From contig JAQGDQ010000044.1 of assembly GCA_030141605.1 (NCBI GenBank), forward strand, positions 778,001 to 842,000: 64,000 bases of DNA. The letters are read 5' to 3'. The position numbers and the translations under genes are program-made. This stretch comes from Tubiluchus corallicola. Lineage: Eukaryota; Priapulida; Priapulimorpha; Priapulimorphida; Tubiluchidae. Of this stretch, positions 24,401 to 36,019 are shown piece after piece (within the stretch, counting starts at the first letter, position 1; every line of letters begins with the position of its first letter). The notes beneath the pieces were generated by a model that saw only the letters and a program-made list of their open reading frames with translations, did no database searches and was not told the origin of the DNA.

Positions 24401-27400
24401 TGTAACCATTTCAGACATTCTCTGCAGTGGATCAGTTACAGAACGAGCAGGCCTGGCACTTTTACGCTCTGAAATAAATGTAAGAATTGCAATCACCAAT
24501 GCAATGCAATGCAGCAAACGTTAAATGATGCTCCAAGTCATAGGAAAAATCAAGCTGCACTAAGCATCTTGAACTCCCAGTAAGGTTCTTTTACCTTCTT
24601 AGATAAGCTACGTTTTGTCTAGGAATCGAGTGAATTCTACGAAAAACTGGAAAGCTAAATACAGAAATTTACAGTTTACAATGGCCCAGTCCATGAATGA
24701 ACTTCGACAAATGTAAAGCTTTTGCTTGCATTTAGTCAAAGTACTTCCTTAAGACTGACTAAGTCAACCACACAAGCAATCTCATCAGCCAAGACAGCTT
24801 TCTAGATGGATAAGCTACGCTCACTATTGAAAACAAAGTTCTTATTTGATGAAACATAATGATGTGAAATTTCCCCTTACTTGTCTAGTATTCGTGTTTC
24901 AAAAATTAGAGGTGGCAACATCCTTCAAATTAATTGACAAGCTTACGTGATACGCGGTCCTCCCGAGGCATTATCGCAGCGGGCTTGACGGGCGTGTCCC
25001 GAGACTCTCTAGTTGCAGTTCCTCCGGTAAGAACGTCTGGTTTGCCAGTTGATAAATCTATTCCCAAGCGTGCCACAATGTCGTCTGTTCCTGATCGCTT
25101 CTTAGCAACCATCTTGCCTATAATTACGTAAACACTGTACATGTATTATGGTGCAACTGTGATAGCTTAACAAAATCTACGCAAGCATGTAACATTTCAA
25201 AATGGCCAACCAAACCTATAAGACGAATCAATGACTTGAATTAAAATACTACATTACGGAGAGAAATAAGGCAATTCAAAGAATCAACTAAAGGGTGGGT
25301 TGTGCTAACGCATTATCTATTTTACAGTTGACTTAAACCTGCCACTCTGTACGACAGAGTGGATGCTCGTACAAACACATTATCTGACTTCTGCTCTCAT
25401 CAAGGATTTGGATGGTTTCTAGATGAAGCTTACTCATGGAATGACCAGAATAGCAAAAACAGTTGCAGGTATAGTCTGGTTCTGAGGGTGCCCTCATCAC
25501 TGAGTTCACGTCGGTGTAACTTAAGCCAGCCACAAAAAAATTGTTTCTGTCTTACCTCATCAACTCAAAAGATGGCAGCAGGAAGGGAAGAAAATTTTTT
25601 TTTAAAGCTTTGTGAATGTGAATCGTGGAATATCAATTTCATTTGAAATTGAAGTTTGTTTACTTTCCACTGGTTAGTAGTAATGCTTTAAATTTTTTCA
25701 ATGCACATTTATCACGCTTTGATTTTTAGCTTTTTGTTTCACATTACTAAACTGTCGTACAGTATCAATTATCATGTAGTCTCTTTTTTGTATAGTACAA
25801 ATATATGATCTGATAATCACGCCTAAGCGGCAGTACTACTCGGGCGTTAATAGCCATTAATATGCTGATTAGGCAGAAAAAATTATACGTTCTAGCCTCC
25901 AATACAGTAATCAGCATCATACAAAATGGCAACCCTGGAGAGTTTGGCAACCCAAAAAACATGGATGCATCCTCGCTGAAATAATAATTATTGCATTTTA
26001 CATTTGAAATTAAAAAGAATGAGTCGGTGAGACTTAATAGGGAAAAGCTGGGAAGAAGAAGATTTGAAATTTAAAAAAATACTATTTTACATGAGTGTGT
26101 CAGTATATGAACATACAAAAACAATTATAAAATTACCCGGGTGATTAGATGGAAACAGAAGTATTTTTACTGTCGGCCTTAGGCATGAGAATCATAATTA
26201 TTAATCCCCTCCTACATGCTTTGCCCACCCTATTGTCACAAAGTTTGTTAGGCCAACATTAACATGTTGTTTTTTAGTTTTTTTATCTGCACCTGCGAGC
26301 GTTCAATGTAATAGTAGTATACTAGTACTTATAACTGTAGAACAGTAGCAGTGGGAAAGGCAGCAGCAACAATTACTGAGTTCATTGCCTTTTAAATGTC
26401 TACTTAAAACAATGTGGGAATCAAGAAATGGCTTCACTCTACCAATCTATAATTTATAAACTAATAGAAATGGCTTCACTCTACCAATCTATAATTTATA
26501 AACTAATAGACTATTTACTCAGCAAAATGAAATATTTGTTATGGCTTTCATAACCTTACTTTGAATAAAATGGATGTATCCATATAATCTGCTTAAAATG
26601 TATATGAAGTATGACTATCACACATTTTAATTAAACTGTAATTATGTTAACCAACCTAAAGGTTTGTCTTTATCAGCAGCAATCCTAGCTTGGCATTCTG
26701 CTTTAATCGCTGCTGCATTGATTGGTTCAAAAGGTTTTCGCCCGGCGTGTCGAACTCGCAACATGTCACCACACACTCTCCGAGCAAGACGAGTCAGAGG
26801 TGTAGTGTGCAGGCAGAATGCTGCCCGAGTCTTTACAATGGGACGAGGACTCCCGGAGCGCATCGCGAAGCCATGCATAGCTGCACAGTGACGAACCAGC
26901 TGCGTGCGCATCTTAAACTCCTTTCCACAACCTGCAAATGAACAAATTTGAACGTGCAATCATAAACCAGGACTATGAAACAGCCAAAAGACTAAACATG
27001 AAAATGATTTCTTTGTTGATTCAAGAAGCCAGAAAATCAATAATGTTTTGATGCAAAATAAAAATGTTTCTTTCACAAAAAGTGCGAATGAGAAAAAAAA
27101 TGAGAAAAACTGTGTTCTTTGTATTTATTTCCAGTCCTTTAAAACACTAGTTTTCATGAACTTTTTCAAGTATTTCCTAGCAAAAATTTGCTCACATATG
27201 CAAAAATACCTCCATAACTGTAGTTCATTCAGCCTATCAGCACATGTGAAAATAAAGAGAAAACCATTAATAATTATGCTGGAAATTTTGATAGAAGTGA
27301 GAGTTCAGTGGACAGGGTTCCTACAGAATTTTAAAATAAATTTCCATGACCTCCGAAACTTTTACCTGACCAAATATAGATTTTCCATGACGAAGATAAG

Positions 27401-30400
27401 CAGAAACTGTATTACCAGTAAACGTAATTAAACATTTTTATGTGTGGACATTCATACATATACTGATATATAATGTGTCTGCACAATTGCAGTAGTGCTA
27501 ACGAAATGACACTAATTACATTAAATAAACTTTCTTAATCCAATCATTATTTTTGGCACAGAAATTGAAACTGGGAGCCTGCCATAGCAAAATTTTATTT
27601 GAATACGAATCGCTGAAAAATATGTTTGAAAAAATATCGGTCCATGGTGATTATTTTTGCAACGATTTCCAATTTCCCGGACTTTTCACCCCATTTTCAT
27701 CATTTTCCCTGACTTTTCCATGACTTTCCAGGATAGCCTGCATTTTTAAGGATTTTCCCTGACCGTGGGAACCTGAGTGGAGCATGCATGTGACGGAAAA
27801 GGAGAGTAAATATTTCTACTGACATTCATAAGTTCTTATCAAGGTTGTAGAGTTGTGTTTAATTTGACAAGATATATTCAATGTGAATTTTCTTTTATAT
27901 TTAAAATAAATCGAGTCCAAAAAATGTTGCATGATTTTAATAAGTAAAACTGAACTGTTACTGTCACCTTGAATAATTTTCAACTCACCAAGAACACTGC
28001 ATTTATATGTCTGCATCTGCATCTGAGCAGCCTGATTTTCTGCCTGCTCTAATCGGGTTGGCATTTTCAGGCCTCCGTACTTCTTCCAGTATGTCCAGCA
28101 GTTGGCACAAACACGACAGTGCAGGTGCGATGCACCCCAAGCATACCTGGGAAAAAAAACGTAAATAAAAATAGTGAAGTTCAACACAATAATTGCAGAA
28201 GAATTTAAAGTCAACAAACTGATCATTAGTGCCTTGGAATATTTTATACAATTTGCCACTCAGTACGCCAAGTTCAAGCCACTAGTAACAAGGATTATGT
28301 ATTTTGACATGCATTTTTGAGGATAGAAGCTTCTCACAGTATCCTTTAAGATGAGAAATTGAACTGCTCATTTTTATTTATTTATTTTTAGTTATTACGA
28401 AAACACCAAACAACAATACAATATAGCAAAACACATTACGATGACAAGGTGTACATAAGATTATATAATTACATTAATTTCATAATAAAATTGGCATGAC
28501 ATGATATCATTAATGATGCAGGTGTTAGGGTGCAAAAAGGGAAGGTAAAAAATGATGGACTGATAGTGTAGGAGATGGGAATTAGTACGATTAGGTTAGT
28601 GAAATGATGTGGATTAGTTGAATATGAGATTGCTATTAAGACATTGCAAAAATATATATATATATTTATGAACAGAAGTACACTATCGGCCAGTCTGTCA
28701 CTCACTGTAAATCTGAACATACGCGTGAACATACTATACAAGGTCAACCTTTAATTCGCATTAAAGAATAAAGTTTTCAAACTTTTTTTGAATCTTGGTA
28801 ACGACGAAGTTGAATTAGTACTTGCAGGTATTTTGTTCCGCATGGTTATTGTCTCTTTACCACATTTGGAAGCACTTATCTCAAGAAATCTCTGACAGAT
28901 AAACCCAATTGCCAAAACAGCTTACCACTGATGTGAAACACTGGTAAAGCAGCTTTCACACGCACGAGAATCGACACCCTCAAATCCATTTCTTTGGCCC
29001 TGAATTGCTGCAGGGTTAGGTTTGTTGTAGTTTGGAATGTACACTTGTTTCAACTTGCTTTCTGCCTCAACGGCTTTTACACGTTTCTGCTGTACATAAC
29101 GGTCTGTTGTTTTCCACATGTAGTAGTATCTGAAATAAAAAAATGGATCACATAGAGTATAAAAAAACATAAAATTTTGAATGATCACCCAACGAAAAGA
29201 TCGACGCTGGTCTCCACCAACTATGGCTTCGAACAATAACCTTTATTGAAAAATACTAAGCTAGAAAATTAATGCAGTGTTTGTGTTCTTTTTAAACAAC
29301 TTTCACTCTTATAATTTCCAAACACACTTTTTTATCAAAAAACCATTTTACCATATTTCCAAGAAACACTTAAGCTCTTAAAAGGTTTTTCAGACCTAAT
29401 ATTATATTACTACTCCTTGCAAAATAAAATTATGGATGTAAAATTGCAATCTAGCACCTGGATGTAAGGTATACCACTAATGTCACACAACTACATAAGG
29501 TAAAAGCAAAAAAACTAACCAGTTCTTCATAATTTTAATGGCTACTCAAGCATCTGTTTATCTTAAGCAACAATTCAATGAACAAACACTTCACAATTAA
29601 ATAGTACAGCAGGAAATAAAGTTAAGATTATATACTAAAGAGTGATTGCTCTGAGTTCTAACAATTTCTCATCATTGTTTCATCTGCCATATTGGTGAAC
29701 TGTTGACAAGTTGGCTTCTGGTAGTGAAATGTCGCAAATCTTAAATCTATAAACCAAATTTTCAACATTACTGTACATGCGCATACTCTATAATGTTCTT
29801 TAAAGATTTCCATGGTAAGAAGTCTTGTCTAATGTCACCAAAATCTTTTCCGTATTTCTCAATGGCTTCTTCAAAAAGATTTGCTTCGGCAGCCGACCAC
29901 TCCTCCATTTCATCGCGACACAAGACTGGGCCACTTGGTGGCACAAGTGTTGAAATTGCCTTTGAGAGATCGTAACCTATAAAAAATACACTCTAGCAAG
30001 ACGTTGTTAACCGCAAAAAAAATTAAAAGTACATTATTGTATTAATGTACACAAAAGTGCATTAATTATAATAACTGCAAACAGGTTAACTAAACTGTGT
30101 AAATAAAATTTAGCTATATTTTTCTATCTAATAAAAAATACCACTCTATAAATTACAGAAAAGTAACAACATGAGACAGGCTTTCCAACGTTCACTACGT
30201 TTCAAACTTCAATTATAGAAACCTTGATAAAATCCTCAAAAATCATACTCACTGCTAACACATACTGTGTTTTAAATATAGTAATTTTTAAATAAAAACT
30301 GTCATTTCAAAGGCACCTTTACACTAACAACCAATAAATTGGTTGGTTACTATTAATTTAAGCAAGCTTAGACAAATTTTTTTAAGTTATATCGGATACA

Positions 30401-33400
30401 GTATATAGTTGCAGCTAGTACTTTGGCCAGAAATCTAAGCTCTCTAAAGCTAATACAGTAGGTGTCACTTAATAGACTCACTTTGGGACCGAAGTGTTTT
30501 TGTCCAATTAACCGACTGAACCTATTAACCGATGGGTACAGTATTACTGGTATAGAAGTATGAGTCAACAGCTTACTATGCACTGCAAATGTTTTAATGA
30601 ATTTTAATGGATCTGCTGTTGTATGATCACGCATAAATTTTCGAAAGAAATACTTAGTGTTTGGCGTGCTTAAACTGTTAGTGGTGCCCGTGTTTCCCCG
30701 CAAGTAGCTTCGTCGGTAGGTTCGCCTAAGCTCCTGCTTGCTATAATTGTGACATACTTACTGTACTGTGTAACTACGGCCAAATCACGTTGAAAACACC
30801 GGTTCTCATCTGATCACCGAAGTTAAGCAACATAGAGCCTGGTTAGTGCGCCTAGGAATACCAGGTGCTGTAGGCTTGCGGGATGCCCACACTGTATCTC
30901 GACACTAGGCAAGGAGCTGCACAAGCAGCCAAAGACTAGAGGGCGGAGGAGGTCAAGTGACTCAATGGCCATGTGTAGAGGAGTAAACCTTCCAAATCAG
31001 GAGTGGAGCCCCGAAGGCGGACCAGTGTGCAGTGTGCTCACTGACTCCGGCAGCTCCTGCAGCCAACTTGGTGCCAAACGTATCGCCCCGCTTTCCTTTG
31101 GACTACACCAGGGATGCCAGCAACTGTACTGTACCTGCATCCAGCAACATCTAACTGATAAGACATTCTGGCAAAAATAGTCAGAGCTTCAAAAACAAAT
31201 CGCTAAGCAAGTGACTAAATGTTTAGCTTTCAAGAATTCTTGGGTAACCAGGTTAATTGCAGTGGCCAGGCGGGTCAAAGCAAACCATTAGGCTAGCATA
31301 TTAGCATATGATAAACGTTCCTGCTTATAAACAAAACGGTACTTAACATGATTGTTTCTTATGTATATTATAGGACAAAAGCGAACTAAGATGATATAAA
31401 AGTCATAAAAGCTTATTAATCATGGGAAAGTGTCTTATTGAATCATGTGAAGCAAAAATATTGATTCAATTATGCAGAGTTATTTAAGTCAATTACCGAC
31501 AGTATTTATGTACATTTCAATAGAAGTGGCCCGTACCAGGCGTTTTTGAGTCAATTAATTGATTGAGTCTATTAACCGTGAGTCAATTAAGTGCACCTAC
31601 TGTATCAATTTAATAACCCGCGCCTACAAAGTTATTAAAACAGAAAAGAAATATTAGCAAACTAATCAACTAAGGTGTTTACCGGACAAGTGCAATACAT
31701 TCATTGCATGGAATAAAGTTACATCTCTAGAAGCAGCAGCCGCGCTCATGTGCAGACTCGGCTGTTTGACCGTACTAGAACAATCTAAAGCACGAGCAAA
31801 TGTTCCCACTGACCGAGCAATGACCATAAACTGGTCAATTTGAATATCAGATAATGGATTCTCTGGCGTGTAAATAAGACTTTCCAGTTCAGACACAACA
31901 CGATTGTCAGATTCACCTAAAAACAGACAAACACATTAGTACAGCAAGTCTTCACTTAACGACGCTAATGCACTCCAGCAAAATGTGACATTAAGCGAAA
32001 CGTCGTTAAACGAAACCAAGACTTCCATGGAAAGTAATGTAAAAGAATTGAGATACGTTCCAGAAGCAAAAATCGATGCTGCTTAAATTGTATACATCAA
32101 ATGTTTTATGAGTTTTATTCATATTTCTACTGATTAATTGCCAGAAACCATCTATCTTTCTTACCAAAATCTAGCTAGACTGGATATGGGTCTATTGAAA
32201 CCTGTATACAGACAGTTCACATTTAAACAATGCAAAGAGAAGGCCTAGCCCTGCATGAAGCCATCTTGAGGCAATTTCAGGAAGTATTAATCTGGTTGTT
32301 ATAGCAACAAGTTGCACACAAAATTCCTTGGCATCAAGTTTAAACTCAGGTGTCTGGAGACTGGATCGGCAAATAGATCTTCATACAAGCGGCTAGAATT
32401 TAGTACGCAGATAGTTGGGAACCAAAAGCATTATAATAATTACACTGTTTGGGTTACTAATGTGCTTTTAGAACAAAATTATGCAATTTGCATGGCTTTT
32501 ATACTCCAAATTAGGCAAAAAAAAGTTGTTGATAAAAAATGGTTGTCAGCAACTTAAAAAATCGTCTTTAAAACGAAACGTGTGTCGTTAAGTGAGAAAA
32601 TGGTGTCAAATGTTCAGCGGTGTTAAAACGAAACGTTGTTAAACGGGGAGTCGTTAAGCAAGGACTTGCTGTAAATGAGAACTGAAAAGATATGGCTTCA
32701 GAATAACAAGAAAGCTCTGAGGGCATTGTGTTCCGTGCAGATTGATTTGTGACATTTTGTTGCTATTTTCTCCCTTTCAAGTGCAAAAAGGAAAAGCTGA
32801 CTAAATCACTGCACACGAAGCCATATCATAGTGCGATATCACGAACATTTCAGTGTTTTCTGAACTTAATCATGCGCTGAGTTGTCTGTATTTTTCAGAT
32901 TAATGCAAATATATGTCATGTAAGCGAAGATCTTGGATAATCTATGACTTCATGCACCATTTTAATTCCTTTCTTTTTGCATTCAGTTGTCTCTGAAGTT
33001 TATACACTTGTCAAAGGCTCACTAAAACAATCTAGTAGAAAAAGCCTTCTGACTGCTTTTTTGCACTTTTTTTCTGAACTTTTTTAGTAAAAAACAGATC
33101 TGGCAATTGATAAGCGCACAAAAGCAGATGAGTCAAAATATTTTAGAGTGAAGACAATGTTGCGAGGTGCAACAAACATAAAACATATTGCAATAAAACA
33201 TCTCAGAAATGTGTTCAATACCGATATTACGATTCTTGTTTTTAGGCTGGTAAATTATAAGAAATATTTACATCAATTGCAAAACACACATTGCTTGAAT
33301 GTAACAACTGAAAAGCTTATTCTCACAAAAAGTAATTTATGTAACATTAAATTACCTTCTCCAAGAAGGTTTTGTATCTCAGCTTGGAAGTTGCTCCCAA

Positions 33401-36019
33401 CACGTATTTCTCCTTTATCAGCTAGCAAAGTTTTCTGCGTCGGATCATAGACTAATGAGTAGAAGAAAGCATCATCTCTGTCTAAGTAGCTGTTCAACGA
33501 TTCAGTCTCATTTAGTAAGGCAACCGAGCATTTACCTCTGATATGTGTGGCAGGGAGTGTTTCAACCTAAATACAAAATAAATTGTGATAAGCACAGTTT
33601 AGATTGTTGTAACTTGAGCTTGTTAACGAAGTTATATTGAAGTTCATTTCTGAACAAATTCTGAAAGTAAGCAATTAATCAAGTTAAGCATTTTATCATT
33701 ACTAGGGTTCAATCAAAAAATGCTTCTTAATAGTGTTTCCATGGGTACAATGCACCCAAGTAATTCATCACATTGTTTACTACCAGTGCCTGATAGTTCT
33801 ACCCAATTCACACAATGAAAATGCAAACGTTATTGTTAAGACGATATTGATCATTTAAGAATTTAAAATATAAAGGCCACCTTCTGCTGCACACTTCTGC
33901 AGTAACAGACAATTAACTGCTGCCTTGGCAGTGCCCAAGGCTAACAGCCAGATGACAGATGACGCCACTTTTGACATAGAGGTGACTTACAAAAAACAAT
34001 TCATTACGATGAGGCTAACTATCCAAATAAAACTATTTATTAAAGGAAAAGCTGATGATTGTTTAGACTCAATCTCATTTTAATTTACTGTCCAAAATAT
34101 AAATTTTCTTGCCAATGAAAGTTAGCAATTGTCTCTTATATTTGAATAATAAGCTTAGAAAGTTAATTAATGGCAACCAAACACAACTATTGCTTACGTC
34201 AGAAACTAATCACAGTTTGGGCAATGGCAGGTATCTTCCCTTGCGTGTCAAGCACATTTACAGTGTTATAGTACTGCGATGTCACGAAAATGGGCTCTAT
34301 GTCATATGACGTCAGAAACTAACACTGCAGTTCATGATCATGGTTGTCACGGTAACGCCTTCTATTTGGCGGTCACATGCATGTGACAAAAAGGCGCTGT
34401 TGCCAATCTTAGTAGATTCACTGAGCCGTGCATAGCTTTGAAAGTTTAACAAAATTTGAGTATCCAAGGCAATTATTATTTAATCTCAGCTTTGATTTAA
34501 GAAAAGCTATTATAGTTTTCAATATTTTAGAGCACACTTTATTCTGAACTAATGTTTACCCAATCGTCCGGTTTTCCTTTAACAATTAAAAACCTATTTC
34601 ACATCACTAACAATGATATGAATACTCGGATTTTTTAGTTTAACAACACACAAAAAGGATAATATTGATTATTTCATTCCCCTAGCCTCTACAAGTATTA
34701 ATAGACCTCAGCACAGTACCTAGGCTGACATATCTGACTCACTGATAAAAGCGTGTAATTAAGTAGTTCAGGAGTCTGACAGAATAAAACAGCCAAATAT
34801 GGCATGAAGCAAAACATTAACTTTCGTGAGTTTCAGCTCACGAGTTGTCCCTCAGCATGCAATAAATGAATGCTTGTTGTTAATGTAACAGTGCAGTTAG
34901 TTGACATATACCAACGTTGCTTTTATTTTAATAATATAAATGACTTTAATTTCTTCACTGCTGTTGTATCTTAACAATTGTGCACCCAGGTACCCGACAA
35001 TAATAATAATAATAATAATAATAATAGTAATTTTATCTTCCTCCATAAATATACAATGATTTGACAATAAAATACACAAAAATACAAACGAACATAGGAA
35101 AAAGGGTGGCGAAAAACCAAAGGTTATCGAGTCAACCACCCTTCTCAAAGGACAGTAAACAAAAGGATGCTAATGACACTAGACACAACTATATTAAAAA
35201 ATACATAAACGTGCAGAAATACAAAAACAAAAATACAACAGCAAAAAAAATCAAAAACCAAAAACCATGACAAATTTGCAAACTACTAAGCAACTCATAG
35301 AAAGTGAGTTTGCACCTTATAAAAAATGTTTTTTATAAGGTGTAAGGAAAATGGTATCGGTGTTAGATTTCTTCTGCACTTGTAAACACTACTTCCTAAT
35401 ATTACATTTTGATACTAAGACCTTACACAAAGTTAATTCCTGAGAAATTATGAACAGATTCAGTAAAACTAAGTGGTTGGAACAAACCTGTAAACATGAA
35501 AACTGTGAAAGCATTAAAAATAGATAAAACTGTTTTGATAAAAATGCTAATCTACTACTATAACACATCTTAACTGCATAAATAATAAATACACAGCTAA
35601 ATAATAAAAAAATTGACAATTGCTTACCTGTCGGGAAAGAAAAAGTTCGCGATGCCGCAACTGATGGCTCTGTTTTTCAGACAGTTTATCATCATGCTCT
35701 TCTTCAAGAGCACTCTGATGTTTATCTGCCAGCATAAGCAGGCCTCCGGATATGTCCCGACGTCGATAAAAGCACATAACTTTAGCTTCAACATTTCCTG
35801 CAAAAACAGGTTGAGTAGCCAGTATAGCAACAATAACTTGGGCATATTTTCTACGTGCTTATCAGTGTGCAAGGATACATGCAGGAAATATTTTAAAAAA
35901 GTGTTCTACTTGCCCGTTTGTGTTTTATTAAGTTCTTCTATTCTGCGAATGAGGAATGGCGATGTTGAGGACGTCTCGAAGAAAACGTAATCGCCGACTC
36001 GATACATGTTTGCTGCCAT
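21427..36019 (-). CDS. MTA: metastasis-associated protein MTA, NuRD subunit (12 exons, 737 aa)
   Basis: MTA proteins recruit histone deacetylases HDAC1/2 into the NuRD remodelling complex in the nucleus. Coding exons, minus strand: 36019-35914, 35797-35628, 33566-33356, 31916-31683, 29976-29787, 29129-28926, 28146-27989, 26931-26656, 25117-24947, 24468-24325, 21914-21686, 21547-21427. All phases agree, with 2214 nt including the stop. Domains: BAH about 1-143 (starts [15 protein letters not shown]), ELM2 from about 144 (DKGEIRVG), SANT about 263-312 ([14 protein letters not shown]), GATA-type finger with Cys361, 364, 382 and 385, and C2H2 finger C421-x4-C426-x12-H439-x4-H444. The C-terminus holds [14 protein letters not shown] and ends VVILD, like human MTA1 (715 aa). 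Human MTA1 has no C2H2 finger after the GATA finger. Intron 1 uses a GC donor (ACGG|GCAAGT). The start is fixed by the [12 protein letters not shown] match. Confidence 0.96.
22970..24324. other. part of MTA intron 10 (21915-24324), nothing distinct
   Basis: Intron 10 is about 2.4 kb. No nested gene or clear transposon was recognised. Short open frames here are intronic noise. Confidence 0.5.
26425..26508. repeat. perfect 42-bp tandem duplication in MTA intron 8
   Basis: The unit starting GAAATGGCTTCACTCTACCA occurs at 26425-26466 and again at 26467-26508 with no differences seen. It is about 150 bp downstream of the exon 8 donor. Perfect identity indicates a recent event; copy number may vary between individuals. 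Confidence 0.95.
27307..27781. mobile_element. MITE in MTA intron 7 (CAGGGTTCC-type ends)
   Basis: The element spans 27313-27775 (463 bp). The left end is CAGGGTTCCTACAG, and the reverse complement of the right end is CAGGTTCCCACGGTC. Both sides carry AGTGGA (27307-27312 and 27776-27781) as a 6-bp direct repeat. The interior contains repeated TTTTCCxTGACTTTTCC-like motifs near the right end. Ends of the CAGGGTTCCxAC type are common among hAT-related MITEs of marine animals. No coding capacity. Confidence 0.75.
28375..28890 (-). mobile_element. non-LTR retrotransposon 3' end in MTA intron 6
   Basis: The minus strand from about 28885 reads [20 protein letters not shown], then [20 protein letters not shown], and stops at 28760. 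The xRNKIPxxxxxxxSLxxFKxxLK pattern is the usual C-terminus of CR1/L2-like LINE ORF2. It is followed by a 3' UTR and a TTTA-repeat tail at 28377-28390. Its truncated 5' end is only about 35 bp from the exon 6 donor, so it nearly touches the splice site. Confidence 0.75.
30454..31604. mobile_element. pogo/Tigger-like DNA transposon remnant in MTA intron 4
   Basis: The element spans 30456-31602. The left end is CAGTAGGTGTCACTTAATAG. The reverse complement of the right end is CAGTAGGTGCACTTAATTGA. Both are flanked by TA (30454-30455 and 31603-31604), the target site of Tc1/mariner and pogo elements. It is about 1.15 kb long and contains a 5S-derived insert. No intact transposase frame. A minus-strand frame (30703-30368) covers the left end but is not recognisable. 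Confidence 0.85.
30770..31122 (+). mobile_element. 5S rRNA-derived repeat (pseudogene or 5S-headed SINE)
   Basis: From about 30770 the sequence follows metazoan 5S rRNA: CTACGGCC, CACGTTGAAAACACCGGTTC, TCTGATCACCGAAGTTAAGC, then AGCCTGGTTAGT. Next comes a deletion of about 20 nt where ACTTGGATGGG-type sequence should be, and then AATACCAGGTGCTGTAGGCT. After the 5S part (ending about 30880) about 240 bp of unrelated, relatively GC-rich sequence follows. A 10-bp repeat ACTGTACTGT at 30760-30769 and 31123-31132 could be the target duplication. Because it lacks part of the internal control region, it is unlikely to be a working 5S gene. Confidence 0.72.
31940..32673. mobile_element. pogo/Tigger-like MITE in MTA intron 3
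   Basis: The element spans 31942-32671 (730 bp). The left end is CAGCAAGTCTTCACTTAACG and the reverse complement of the right end is CAGCAAGTCCTTGCTTAACG. TA flanks both sides. Subterminal repeats of AAACGAAACGTCGTTAA type occur near both ends. It has no coding capacity and lies only about 25 bp upstream of the MTA exon 4 acceptor (31917). Confidence 0.88.
33600..34985. other. part of MTA intron 2, nothing distinct
   Basis: Intron 2 runs 33567-35627. In this part I see no gene or clear transposon, only short chance frames. Confidence 0.5.
34999..35030. repeat. AAT microsatellite
   Basis: About ten AAT triplets, probably the tail of a minus-strand retroelement whose body (about 35030-35280) is not recognisable. 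Confidence 0.7.
35310..35345. repeat. 36-bp near-perfect palindrome in MTA intron 2
   Basis: The left arm TTGCACCTTATAAAAAA pairs with the right arm TTTTTTATAAGGTGTAA around a TG centre, 16 of 17 positions complementary. It would form a tight hairpin in either strand or in RNA. Confidence 0.93.

Noticed and set aside
30770-30885. Functional 5S rRNA gene
   Set aside because: About 20 internal bases are missing in the control and variable region, and it lies inside a transposon remnant.
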